A stretch of DNA of 64,000 nt from Hyphomicrobiales bacterium. GTDB taxonomy: Bacteria; Pseudomonadota; Alphaproteobacteria; Rhizobiales; Rhizobiaceae. The stretch covers positions 62,001 through 126,000 of the forward strand of contig UCAG01000007.1 in NCBI GenBank assembly GCA_900470285.1, in the 5' to 3' direction. The notes beneath the pieces were generated by a model that did no database searches, was not told the DNA's origin, and saw nothing but the letters and a program-made list of their open reading frames with translations. The position numbers and the translations under genes were made by a program. Below are positions 38,253 to 46,473 of this stretch, piece by piece. How positions within the stretch are numbered: position 1 is the first letter of the stretch; each line of letters opens with the position of its first letter.

Positions 38253-38285
38253 TGTGGTTTGCCCTCACAGGGAGGGTAAACCACA
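38253..38285 (+). terminator. Stem-loop after the L,D-transpeptidase gene
   Basis: TGTGGTTTGCCCTC (38253-38266) pairs with GAGGGTAAACCACA (38272-38285) with one G-U pair. No T-tract follows, so it may stabilise the mRNA end or terminate weakly. Confidence 0.6.
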
Positions 38286-38374
38286 TGCTTTCCGGCAAGC
38301 AGCCGATATGCCCGCGCTTACCCCAAAGCGTATCTTAGCGTAATTTTGAAAAGCTAATTCTTATTTTGAGCAAT

Positions 38375-38388
38375 TTGCGACAGAACAA
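38375..38388. promoter_or_regulatory. NnrR/FNR-type box upstream of the DUF2249 gene
   Basis: TTGCGACAGAACAA fits the TTG-N8-CAA layout of CRP/FNR-family denitrification regulators. Its centre is 32 bp from the centre of a perfect TATAAT, which places it near -41.5 for class II activation. It differs from the nosR box by one base. Confidence 0.7.
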
Positions 38389-38410
38389 AATCCTGTCCTG
38401 AAACCATGAC

Positions 38411-38416
38411 TATAAT
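38411..38416 (+). promoter_or_regulatory. -10 element TATAAT for the DUF2249 gene
   Basis: Perfect TATAAT, 32 bp centre to centre from the NnrR/FNR-type box. No -35 is seen, as expected for an activator-dependent promoter. The start of transcription would be near 38423, leaving a leader of about 90 nt. Confidence 0.65.
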
Positions 38417-38512
38417 TCATGCATGGTTTGTTTATTCTCTGAAGACTTCCGGTTTAAACTGTACTCCTGAAACGCACCGGAACAGAGATTCTGTCTATGA
38501 CGGGGGATTTAT

Positions 38513-39037
38513 ATGCAAATAGTTGATCTGGATGTGAGGCCGGTACTGCGTGAGGGCGGTGAGCCGTTCCCGCTGATTATGCAGACTGTTTCCGGTTTAC
38601 AGGAAGGGCAATCCCTCAGACTGCTTGCAACTTTCCGTCCGGTGCCGTTGTTTCAGGTCATGGAGCGAAAAGGTTTTTCCTGCGCTGCCCGTGAAATTAC
38701 CGGCGGTGACTGGGAGGTCATTTTTACTCCGGTAATTTCAGAACAAGCCGCTGAAGAAATAAAGCCGGTCAGTCTGTCCGCCCGAACCGTGGTGCCGGAA
38801 ATCTGGCCGGATCCGATGCATTATCTGGATTATTCATTGCCGGATCAGGGCACGGTTACGGAAGAAATCCTGCGCCTGCTTGGCAAAATTGAAGAAGGCG
38901 CTGTGATCTTCGCGCTGTTCTCAGCCGAGCCGCACTTCTTAGTACCGGAACTTGAAAAAGCCGGTCATCAATGGGTCGGCAATTTTGACGCCAGCGGTGA
39001 AGCCTACCGGATGATGATCCGCGCTGGCGCTCATTGA
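38513..39037 (+). CDS. DUF2249 tandem-domain protein (denitrification-associated)
   Basis: A 174-residue cytoplasmic protein with two TusA-like DUF2249 domains. The first (about 3-75) has DVRP, PFPLI and LRLLATFRPVPLFQVMERKGF; the second (about 95-170) is less conserved but keeps ALFSAEPHFLVPELEKAGHQWV. DUF2249 proteins are often found with nitrite or nitric oxide genes, and their biochemical role is not settled. Expression from an NnrR/FNR-type class II promoter is strongly suggested by the sequence. It converges on nnrS with only 7 bp between the stops. Confidence 0.85.
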   Translation: MQIVDLDVRPVLREGGEPFPLIMQTVSGLQEGQSLRLLATFRPVPLFQVMERKGFSCAAREITGGDWEVIFTPVISEQAAEEIKPVSLSARTVVPEIWPDPMHYLDYSLPDQGTVTEEILRLLGKIEEGAVIFALFSAEPHFLVPELEKAGHQWVGNFDASGEAYRMMIRAGAH

Positions 39038-39044
39038 TTTGTTT

Positions 39045-40283
39045 TTATTCTGCCCGCTGGCGACGATCCTGTAGCAGCATTGGTGCATATTCGATGAGAA
39101 ATAAAGCAAATGCCGCGATCCATAACAGCGCTGATAGTGCCAGAATTGTATGGAAGTAATTCAGGATAATTTCCGCAAATGGCCTGAGAAGTGCAGAGGC
39201 GATCAGGCAGACATAAGACAGAATAGTGAGCGGAGATGCGGTTAGTGCATTACCGGTATGTCCACGGGTTGCACGTCCCATCACCGCTAACATCATCATA
39301 GCGACAGCACCGACAGTCAGAATATGCAATGTTGAATAGGCATTGAGCATATCAGCCGCAGACAAAGTGATAGCGATAAAACCTGTCGGTATGAAAGCAT
39401 AGGCAATATGCAGGATGAGCAGGAGTTTCTCGGGTGTTGTCTCCCAGCCGCGCCAGCGTATCAGCCGCGCAATATGTAAGATCGCAGCCAGACAGGCGAG
39501 CAGCAGTGTGGCCATTGTTTCCGGTACAAATATCCAGCTCAACAGCGCAAACGCACCGATAATTATGCAGATGGCATCATAACGGTTAAACGGCACCGGA
39601 AAGCGTGTTTTCTGATTGCGGTTGAGCCAGTTACGGGTGAAACTCGGCACAATCCGGCCGCCGATAATCATAATCAGCAGCACATAGGCGCTGACAGCGA
39701 TACGGCTGGCGAAAGCAATATCACCATCGGTTATCACTGTGTAATGGAAGATCAGATTGGCGATAGTGAGAATGGTCACGCCGATCAGCACTTTCAAGTT
39801 TTTCCATTGTTTGCCTGCAATAATTTCTCTTGCACAAATGACCAGCAACAGTGGCAAAAACAGACTTTCCAATGCGATTGCCGCATAGAAATGGATGAGG
39901 TCGGGATAGAGAAAAGCCAGACGACCTGCTAACCAGAAACCGGCAAGAATGATCAGCGGTGTGCCGGAGACCGGCAGGCTGCCTGTCCAGTTCGGCACAG
40001 CGGTTAGCAGAAAACCTGCCAGAACCGCAGAGCCGAAACCGAACAGCATTTCATGGGCGTGCCAGTTGAGTGCATCATAGGAGCCGCCCAGCGGCATGCC
40101 GAGTGTGAGGGATAAAATCCACAACAGCATGGCAAGCACAGCCCATATACCAGCACCAAGGAAAAACGGCCTGAAACCATAGCTGAAAAGCACAGGGCCG
40201 GTCAGTTTGAGACCACGCGGCACCGGTTTTCTGGTTTTCGTATTTTCGTTCTTCAGATGATCAGCGGTATCGGGGGCGTTCAC
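39045..40283 (-). CDS. nnrS: NnrS family membrane protein
   Basis: A 412-residue protein with about twelve membrane helices. NnrS proteins bind haem and copper and are linked to nitric oxide tolerance in denitrifiers. Family features visible are LFSYGFRPFFLGAG, LNWHAHEMLFGFG with paired histidines, GRIVPSFTRNWL and the late STLHILTVGAV and GRATRGHTG blocks. It starts 58 bp after the pseudoazurin gene and may be co-transcribed with it; I see no separate box or promoter in the 58 bp. Confidence 0.92.
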   Translation of the reverse strand: MNAPDTADHLKNENTKTRKPVPRGLKLTGPVLFSYGFRPFFLGAGIWAVLAMLLWILSLTLGMPLGGSYDALNWHAHEMLFGFGSAVLAGFLLTAVPNWTGSLPVSGTPLIILAGFWLAGRLAFLYPDLIHFYAAIALESLFLPLLLVICAREIIAGKQWKNLKVLIGVTILTIANLIFHYTVITDGDIAFASRIAVSAYVLLIMIIGGRIVPSFTRNWLNRNQKTRFPVPFNRYDAICIIIGAFALLSWIFVPETMATLLLACLAAILHIARLIRWRGWETTPEKLLLILHIAYAFIPTGFIAITLSAADMLNAYSTLHILTVGAVAMMMLAVMGRATRGHTGNALTASPLTILSYVCLIASALLRPFAEIILNYFHTILALSALLWIAAFALFLIEYAPMLLQDRRQRAE

Positions 40284-40341
40284 AGCGGTGTCCTCATCTC
40301 AACATGCGGGCCGGTATGCAAACCTGCGTCAGGCAGGGCTG

Positions 40342-40788
40342 TTATTTTTGTGCGCTGGCAATTGCACTTTCGAGACGCTTCTGCACCGGCTTTGGTTTTT
40401 TGGCAGCGACGATAGCATCGAGATTAGCCGGATTGTCACCGACAACGATCAGCGCGACCATACCCATGGAATAATGCGGTGTGCATTTGACCAGATAAGC
40501 GCCGTCCTGCTGAACTGTCAGCGTGTAGTTCTCGTTGATTTTGCTTTTGAATTTCTCAACGCCTTCAGGGAGCATATCTTTGACGGATTCAACATTATGG
40601 CCTTTATCCGACGGGATGAAGATGATGTTGTCGCCGGGATTGGCTTTGATATAGGCCGGTTCAAAGACCATTGCACCTTCTGCGCCTTTATTGAGCATAT
40701 GGACTTCAATGTCGGCAGCCAGAGCAGGCAGGGTAAAGAGGGCGAAAGCGCCTGCTGTCAGAGCCAGTTTTGTTGCGGTAAGTTTCAT
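40342..40788 (-). CDS. Pseudoazurin
   Basis: A 148-residue type I blue copper protein exported by a signal peptide of about 24-25 residues ([10 protein letters not shown]). Copper ligands are H64, C102, H105 and M110, with spacing identical to known pseudoazurins. It carries electrons in the periplasm from the bc1 complex to copper nitrite reductase or to nitrous oxide reductase; here the nos operon is the only reductase in view. A TTGCG-type NnrR box and a TAAATA -10 lie upstream at the class II spacing. Confidence 0.95.
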   Translation of the reverse strand: MKLTATKLALTAGAFALFTLPALAADIEVHMLNKGAEGAMVFEPAYIKANPGDNIIFIPSDKGHNVESVKDMLPEGVEKFKSKINENYTLTVQQDGAYLVKCTPHYSMGMVALIVVGDNPANLDAIVAAKKPKPVQKRLESAIASAQK

Positions 40789-40830
40789 GTCACTCTCCGG
40801 AATAATATAACCGCTTCAGCGGCTTCCGGA

Positions 40831-40836
40831 TATTTA
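40831..40836 (-). promoter_or_regulatory. -10 element TAAATA for the pseudoazurin gene
   Basis: On the minus strand TAAATA is centred 32 bp from the centre of the NnrR-type box, the same spacing as at the DUF2249 promoter. The transcript would begin near 40824. Confidence 0.6.
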
Positions 40837-40858
40837 GGACAATTTACAAACTTGCTCT

Positions 40859-40872
40859 TTGTCGGGGCGCAA
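40859..40872. promoter_or_regulatory. NnrR/FNR-type box upstream of pseudoazurin
   Basis: Minus-strand reading TTGCGCCCCGACAA, with the conserved TTGCG and ACAA half-sites shared with the two other boxes in this region. Confidence 0.7.
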
Positions 40873-40904
40873 ACAAAGTTGAAAATTACATACAGCTTTT
40901 GTGC

Positions 40905-41603
40905 TCAGTCGTTATCGTGTTCTGCAAGTCGTTTCAGGCCGGACAGGTTGGAAACCAGCAGCAACTGCCGGCCGCCTTTGACCAGTCCTTTGCTTTCCCA
41001 GTTGCTGAGTATCCGTGAGACCGTATGCAATGTGGTGCCGGTCATTTCGGCAATGTCCTGCCGCGAAATCGGGAAATCAATCCGGATATCAGCGCCTTCA
41101 TGAATTCCGGCGTCTTGTGCCAGACGAATAACCGTATGGGCAATGCGCCGCTCTACTTCCTGCGTGGACATTTCACGGATACGGTTATGTGCCTGATCCA
41201 GCCGCTGGCCGATCATCTGCATCGCATTGATTGCTAAAGTCGGGTTGCGTGCCAGAAAACCGTTCATCATATGCATTGGCCATGCGAGTACAATACTATC
41301 GGCAACCGCAACTGGTGTGCCCGGATATTCTGTGCGTCCGATTGCCAGTGCGAAACCGAATAAATCGCCGGGATGCACCACGCGTACAATCAGTTGCTGG
41401 CCGTCTGCCGTTACCTGCATGACTTTCAACCGGCCTTGCAGAAGCAGATAGAACAACTGAGCCTTCTCGCCCTGTTCAAAGACCTTTGCTCCTTTCGGGA
41501 CATTGCGCTGCACGGCATCGGAAAGCAGCTTGTCCAGGGCGCTTTTTTCCATGCCTGCAAAGATTGGCAATGTACTGACAAGAGTCCGGTCGATCATACT
41601 CAT
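40905..41603 (-). CDS. CRP/FNR-family regulator, NnrR-like
   Basis: A 232-residue regulator with N-terminal cyclic-nucleotide-fold domain (about 15-125), long dimer helix and C-terminal helix-turn-helix. It has no cysteine at all, so it cannot hold an FNR iron-sulfur cluster; a nitric oxide response through haem, as in NnrR/DNR, is expected. The recognition helix reads TLHTVSR: S196 and R197 are as in FNR but the usual glutamate is H193, in keeping with boxes TTGCG and not TTGAT. The ATG at 41603 has its purine block (AAGGG) directly adjacent, so ATG 41597 (MIDRTL) may be the true start. It lies between nosX and pseudoazurin. Confidence 0.88.
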   Translation of the reverse strand: MSMIDRTLVSTLPIFAGMEKSALDKLLSDAVQRNVPKGAKVFEQGEKAQLFYLLLQGRLKVMQVTADGQQLIVRVVHPGDLFGFALAIGRTEYPGTPVAVADSIVLAWPMHMMNGFLARNPTLAINAMQMIGQRLDQAHNRIREMSTQEVERRIAHTVIRLAQDAGIHEGADIRIDFPISRQDIAEMTGTTLHTVSRILSNWESKGLVKGGRQLLLVSNLSGLKRLAEHDND

Positions 41604-41700
41604 CCCTTAGTGACCTGCCTGTTGCTGAACAGGCCGAATTTTCAGAATGAGTAGTAATGCTTCATGCGTCGCGGTGCAATTCACCGTGCCATGATAATTT

Positions 41701-42711
41701 TCAGATACCGAGCCTGCGCAGTGTACCGCCAGCCGTTTTAAGATGAACTGCGGTTGCAGGCAGCTTTTTTAAAACTGCTGAAATGCGGTTTTCGTCCATC
41801 AATGAAAAAGCTGTTGCCCATGCATCGGCCGACGCAGCATCGGGAGCGATCACGGTGACGCGCTGATAAAGTGATGCGGAGAGATTATTTTCACTCGCGG
41901 CTTTTGGGTTAAGCAGATGATTGAAACGACCGGCGGCGTCAAAACGGAAACCGGCACTGCCCGATGTTGCTAAAGCATTGCCGGAGAGTTCCAGCATTTC
42001 ATCGGGTAGCGGATCAGTTTCCAGATCGGCAATGCCGATTTGCCAAGGGTGTCCGTCCGGATGGTTCGCCAATGTGCGATATTCACCAAGATTGATGAGT
42101 GTATTGGTAATGTCGTGAGCCACCAGTAATTGCGTAATCAGATCAGTAATATAACCCTGCGCAACACCGTTGAGGGTCATAGCCATCTGCGGGCGGTCAA
42201 AGACAATCCGGTCTTTACTGAAACGCACGGCATCAAAGCCGATTAAAGACTGCGCTTGCTGCAATTCCTGTGCGGAGGGGCCGGAAGCAGTGGCATGTTC
42301 TGCGGAGAAATGCCGCGCAAGACATGCCCAAAGTGGTTGAATGGTCGGGTCAAACAGACCGCCGCTCTTTTCCCAAAACCCACGACATTTTTCCAGCAAC
42401 TCAACCAGCTCCGGCGATGGCATTGCCAGAGCACCGGAGCGGTTGAGCGAGGCAAGTTCAGAGTCTGGCCGGTAAAGGCTGAAAATACCTTCCAGACGTG
42501 CGATTTCCGCGCGAACTTGCCGGAGGAGGGCTTCTGCGGCCTTCTTATCGGGATGATGCAGAATGATTTTTGCCGGAGCACCAAGGGCAAAGCCCTGCCA
42601 GATCAGGGTATCTCTCTGCGCTGCTGCACCAGCATGAAAAGGCAGGAGGCTGAGACCCGCAGCAGCACAGCTGATACCGATAAAACGTCTGCGATTGATA
42701 CGGCTTGTCAT
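41701..42711 (-). CDS. nosX: NosX, FAD:protein FMN transferase (ApbE family)
   Basis: A 336-residue ApbE-family protein exported by a twin-arginine signal (RINRRRFIGIS). It transfers FMN onto the NosR flavin domain, needed for electron supply to NosZ. Family features are FSLYRPDSELASLNRSG, GGLFDPTIQPLW and GVAQGYITD. The ATG at 42711 has CGGAGG five bases upstream; a GTG at 42753 would overlap nosL and lacks a site. It is the last gene of the nos operon, 28 bp after nosL. Confidence 0.92.
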   Translation of the reverse strand: MTSRINRRRFIGISCAAAGLSLLPFHAGAAAQRDTLIWQGFALGAPAKIILHHPDKKAAEALLRQVRAEIARLEGIFSLYRPDSELASLNRSGALAMPSPELVELLEKCRGFWEKSGGLFDPTIQPLWACLARHFSAEHATASGPSAQELQQAQSLIGFDAVRFSKDRIVFDRPQMAMTLNGVAQGYITDLITQLLVAHDITNTLINLGEYRTLANHPDGHPWQIGIADLETDPLPDEMLELSGNALATSGSAGFRFDAAGRFNHLLNPKAASENNLSASLYQRVTVIAPDAASADAWATAFSLMDENRISAVLKKLPATAVHLKTAGGTLRRLGI

Positions 42712-42739
42712 GGCAGCCTCCGTGCAAATATTCATGAGA

Positions 42740-43276
42740 TTAGTGATGTGCACTCATTGGTGCTTCAGCAGGCGCGTCTGAGGTGCCGAGAACATAGTCT
42801 TGGGGGATGTCGGCAAAGGTAACGATGTCGCCGCCTTTATCCTTGGCAAATTTCTCTGCCGCATCGCGGACTGAGAACGGTACAGCTTCCTTGGCGCCCA
42901 TGCCGCCGGTGGCATTGCTGTTGATGACAAAGAAAGCCTTTTTCGCATCAACCCAGTTTTGTGCGCCCGGCTGTTCCCAGCTTGGCGCTTTGGCCATATC
43001 GGAGACATAGATTGCCGCAATATTTTTCGGTTCTTCCGGCAACATGGTAAAAGCCAGCGTATCACGGGCAGAGGAGAACCAGATGGCTTCGCTTGCCGGA
43101 TGCAGAATGATCTGACCTTTCGGACCACTATGTTCCAGAACATTCATGCCGCAATAGCGCCCCATTGCGGCGTCTGTCAGCGCGAAAGGTGCCGGTGCCT
43201 TGGCCTGTTTTTCAGGCGAACAGGCTGACAGAGTAAGAGCGGCAATGACGGGGATGAAAAGGGAGATCAGTCTCAT
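42740..43276 (-). CDS. nosL: NosL copper-chaperone lipoprotein
   Basis: A 178-residue lipoprotein with lipobox LSAC (C19). NosL binds Cu(I) and supplies copper for the NosZ CuZ site. Conserved features include MGRYCGMNVLEHSGPKGQI, the candidate copper-binding cysteine and methionine, and the late GGMGAKEAVPF. The start at 43276 follows AAGGAAAG and overlaps the nosY stop by 4 bp (ATGA); an open frame continues to 43330 but lacks a signal. Confidence 0.93.
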   Translation of the reverse strand: MRLISLFIPVIAALTLSACSPEKQAKAPAPFALTDAAMGRYCGMNVLEHSGPKGQIILHPASEAIWFSSARDTLAFTMLPEEPKNIAAIYVSDMAKAPSWEQPGAQNWVDAKKAFFVINSNATGGMGAKEAVPFSVRDAAEKFAKDKGGDIVTFADIPQDYVLGTSDAPAEAPMSAHH

Positions 43277-44103
43277 AGTTCTTTCCTTGAAAAGATGAGT
43301 ACGGAAAGGCCGAGCGGGATGGCAGTCCATAGTCCCAGCGTCACAGTGAGGGCACCTGCGCTCAAAGTTGTGGTGCCAGCAACGCCGCCCATGCCGGTGA
43401 GGGCACCTGCGCCGCCTGTACCGAAATTGAGCAGGCGATAGGCATCTGTCGGGTTGATAAGCAGCAAAATATTGAGCAGGGCTGTGCCGATCATTTGCCC
43501 CTGATCGAAGACCAGCAGACCAAGCAGCGCCATGTCATAGATCAGCACAAAGAGCAGCCAGATGCCGATGGCAATACCCGCAGCAGTGCTGCGCTCACGC
43601 ACGATTGTGCTGGCGAAAAAACCGATGGCGATGAATACCGCGCCGAGCAGGACAGAACTACCGATCAGTGACAGCAAGGCCAGCCAGCTTGCCGCATCAA
43701 TACCGCCGCCGGTCAGCGCAAGCACCACAGCGGTGCTGCCATAGCCGAACAGGGTCGCAAAAGCGAGAATAGTGAGCTGCCCGAGAAACTTGCCAAGAAT
43801 GACCTGTTTGCGCCCGATCGGATAACTCAGCAGCAATAGCATGGTGCCGCGCTCCATCTCGCCGACAACGGCATCATGAGAGATCAGCAGTGCAATCAGC
43901 GGGATGAGAAAAATGGTGAGACTGGAGAGGCTGACAATCACCACATCCAGCCGGTTAGAGCCGATAGTGCTGCCGGTCGGTGCATTGCCGAGAAAGCTCA
44001 TGCTGAGTGCCAGCGCAGCCAGCAACAGAGTAGTTGCCAGCACCCAGCGGTTGCGCAAGCCTTCCTGAATTTCCTTACCGGCAATATGAATGAGATTTTT
44101 CAT
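43273..44103 (-). CDS. nosY: NosY, ABC-2 type permease of NosFY
   Basis: A 276-residue membrane protein with six helices, the transmembrane half of the NosDFY complex that prepares copper or sulfur for the CuZ centre. The N-terminus MKNLIHIAGKEIQEGLRNRWV and the segment GEMERGTMLLLLSYPIGRKQV are typical. It overlaps nosF by 4 bp upstream and nosL by 4 bp downstream. Confidence 0.94.
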   Translation of the reverse strand: MKNLIHIAGKEIQEGLRNRWVLATTLLLAALALSMSFLGNAPTGSTIGSNRLDVVIVSLSSLTIFLIPLIALLISHDAVVGEMERGTMLLLLSYPIGRKQVILGKFLGQLTILAFATLFGYGSTAVVLALTGGGIDAASWLALLSLIGSSVLLGAVFIAIGFFASTIVRERSTAAGIAIGIWLLFVLIYDMALLGLLVFDQGQMIGTALLNILLLINPTDAYRLLNFGTGGAGALTGMGGVAGTTTLSAGALTVTLGLWTAIPLGLSVLIFSRKEL

Positions 44104-45020
44104 TCTGCGGCCTCTTTAACTGTGAGGAAATGCGCGTAAAGCTCATCCAGTGTCGGTGCCATGACATCAATATCCGTGATATTATGGTTCTGAGCGATAA
44201 CGGAGTTCAAAACCTGCATTTTATCTTTTGCGGAAACATCCGCTTCAAAACTTGCAAAGCCGGTTTTTCGCCAGCCTATCCGCAGGGATTGTCCGGCGGT
44301 GTGCGGTGCGGTTTCACCTTCGGCTAAGCTGACACGGATACGCACCGGCAGACGCGCAATATGGCGCAGATCATCCAGTGAACCGTCAGCGATGACCTTG
44401 CCACTATTGGCGATAATTACCCGTCCGACACGATTTTCCAGTTCGGTGAGCGCATGGGAGGACATCAGAATGGTGGTGCCTTCCGCACGCATAACCTCCA
44501 GCAGATCGTAGAAATTTTTACGCAAGGCAGGATCAAGGCCGGTTGTCGGCTCATCCAGCAGCAGCACGGCGGGTTTACCGAGTAGCGCCTGAGCCAGACC
44601 CAGTCGCTGACGCATACCTTTGGAATAGGTGCCGACACGGCGGTCTGCCGCATGGGACAGGCCGACATGATCGAGCAGTGCAGCGGTTTCCTTCACAGGA
44701 ACGGATTTGAGCTTGGCGTAAAAGGACAGGGTTTCCCGTCCGGTCAGCGCCATATTGAAGGAGACATGCTCGGGCAGATAACCAAGTTTGCGCCGTGCTG
44801 CGAATTGTCCGGCTGCAGGGTCTTCACCCAGCACCAGCACTTTGCCATGTGTCGGGCGGATCAATCCCAGCATCAGCTTGATCATCGTGGTTTTGCCTGC
44901 ACCATTATGGCCGACTAAGGCGATATTTTCACCGGCATTCAGCACATAGGACGCATCGCTGATGGCATTGAATGTGCCATAGGTTTTGGTGACACCGGCA
45001 AGCTTTACGGTTTCAGTCAT
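44100..45020 (-). CDS. nosF: NosF, ATP-binding subunit of NosDFY
   Basis: A 306-residue ATPase: Walker A GHNGAGKTT, signature region YSKGMRQRLGLAQALLG in place of LSGGQ, Walker B VLLLDEPTTGLDP and switch SSHALTELE. It powers NosY and NosD during maturation of nitrous oxide reductase. It overlaps nosD by 4 bp. Confidence 0.94.
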   Translation of the reverse strand: MTETVKLAGVTKTYGTFNAISDASYVLNAGENIALVGHNGAGKTTMIKLMLGLIRPTHGKVLVLGEDPAAGQFAARRKLGYLPEHVSFNMALTGRETLSFYAKLKSVPVKETAALLDHVGLSHAADRRVGTYSKGMRQRLGLAQALLGKPAVLLLDEPTTGLDPALRKNFYDLLEVMRAEGTTILMSSHALTELENRVGRVIIANSGKVIADGSLDDLRHIARLPVRIRVSLAEGETAPHTAGQSLRIGWRKTGFASFEADVSAKDKMQVLNSVIAQNHNITDIDVMAPTLDELYAHFLTVKEAAE

Positions 45021-46468
45021 GATTTATTTTCGCCTCCGGATTTGACCGGCATCGCAGGCGGTTTCATCAGCGGATAGCTGTCGATGACACCACCTGGCAT
45101 TAATGCGGGAAATTGCGTCTGCGCCCAACGGATTGTCTGGATCGCCGGACTGTTAATGAGGATTTTGGCCTGCGGTGCTGTCCACAGCACTTTGTCGATC
45201 AGATCATTCGGCCGGTAGGGGCTGTCGGCAATGCCGTCGCCATTGAGATCAAACGCCGGATTGTCACTCCAGTAATTACCGCGGCCTTTCGCAGACCAGT
45301 CGAGATTGCGGGTGCCGACATATTTGACCTGATTGCGGTTGTTGATGAAGGCATTGCCGCTCATCACATTGCCTTCGGAACCGGCAGTGAAATGGATGCC
45401 TATACTGCAATTTTCAAACTGGTTGCCGGTGAATTTGTTCTTATTGGCGTTGTAGATGAAAACGCATTTTTCTGGTCCCAGCCGCATACTGCCAGCATCG
45501 GCAGACGGGTCTATTTCCGGTGCTGGCATACCGTGCTCGGCACTTTGCACACCGGCATCCATCCAACGGTCAGCGGATTGCATTCTGCCGATCACCTGAT
45601 TGCCGGTGATGACGGAACTATTGGCATAATTCAGCAGTAAGCCGTGATCGCGGTCGCCATCGGAAAGATTGCCGGTAATTTTAAGCCGGCTGGTATACAT
45701 AATGGCAAAGCCGACAGAATTATTGCGCGAGATATTATCGCTGACTTCGCTGTCATTGGTGTACATGTAATGGACGGCAAAGCGCACATTTTCCATGAGA
45801 TTACCGCGGAAAATATTCTTGCGGCTGGCATTGGTATAAATGCCGTCGCGGCCATAGCGGATGATATTATTCAGTACTTTTGCACCCGGTGCATTCCAGA
45901 TGGAAACACCGCTGCCGGTTTGCGCCATGCGCACACCGCGTTTGCCGATAATTTCATTGCGTTCGGCCACGGAATCCTTGGCGCCATGCAGATAGATGCC
46001 GTAAAGATTATCAATCAGCCGGTTATTTTCAGCCCGTGCGCCGGTAGCGGTTTTGGCGATGAAAATACCGGAATTGAGATCATAGAGATTGTCGCCGGAG
46101 TCACGGATTTCCAACCCGCGAATGATGGTCTCCGGTGCATTGACGGTAATTGTATTGCCGGTGCCGGAGCCGTAAAGCACGGCTCCGGCTTCCCCCTCCA
46201 GTATGACTGTCTTGTCAATGACGACTGACCCGTCATGCCGTCCTTTGAGCAGGCGGATCGTTTCCCCCGCCGGTGCCTGATCAAGGACGTTTTGCAGATT
46301 TTGCCCGGCAGATACGGTGATTTCTCCGGCCAGTGCCGGAGAAATCATAGCGGGCAACAGGCCGGAAAAACACAAAGCCGTGGCAAAAGCATAGTGCTTC
46401 AGTGCGGGCGTTCTGTGCTCCGGCAAAGCTGCGGGATTGTGTTTTTCCTTATGGCGCTGATGCTTCAT
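45017..46468 (-). CDS. nosD: NosD, periplasmic copper-maturation protein
   Basis: A 483-residue exported protein made of right-handed beta-helix (CASH) repeats, seen as recurrent N-x-GI-x-L and G-N-x-F patterns such as NNRLIDNLYGIYLHGA and GNAFINNRNQVKYVG. It delivers the copper-sulfide maturation material to NosZ together with NosF, NosY and NosL. The signal peptide is preceded by a long basic region (first 27 residues), so the start may be slightly downstream. It begins 5 bp after nosZ. Confidence 0.93.
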   Translation of the reverse strand: MKHQRHKEKHNPAALPEHRTPALKHYAFATALCFSGLLPAMISPALAGEITVSAGQNLQNVLDQAPAGETIRLLKGRHDGSVVIDKTVILEGEAGAVLYGSGTGNTITVNAPETIIRGLEIRDSGDNLYDLNSGIFIAKTATGARAENNRLIDNLYGIYLHGAKDSVAERNEIIGKRGVRMAQTGSGVSIWNAPGAKVLNNIIRYGRDGIYTNASRKNIFRGNLMENVRFAVHYMYTNDSEVSDNISRNNSVGFAIMYTSRLKITGNLSDGDRDHGLLLNYANSSVITGNQVIGRMQSADRWMDAGVQSAEHGMPAPEIDPSADAGSMRLGPEKCVFIYNANKNKFTGNQFENCSIGIHFTAGSEGNVMSGNAFINNRNQVKYVGTRNLDWSAKGRGNYWSDNPAFDLNGDGIADSPYRPNDLIDKVLWTAPQAKILINSPAIQTIRWAQTQFPALMPGGVIDSYPLMKPPAMPVKSGGENKS

Positions 46469-46473
46469 GATGT

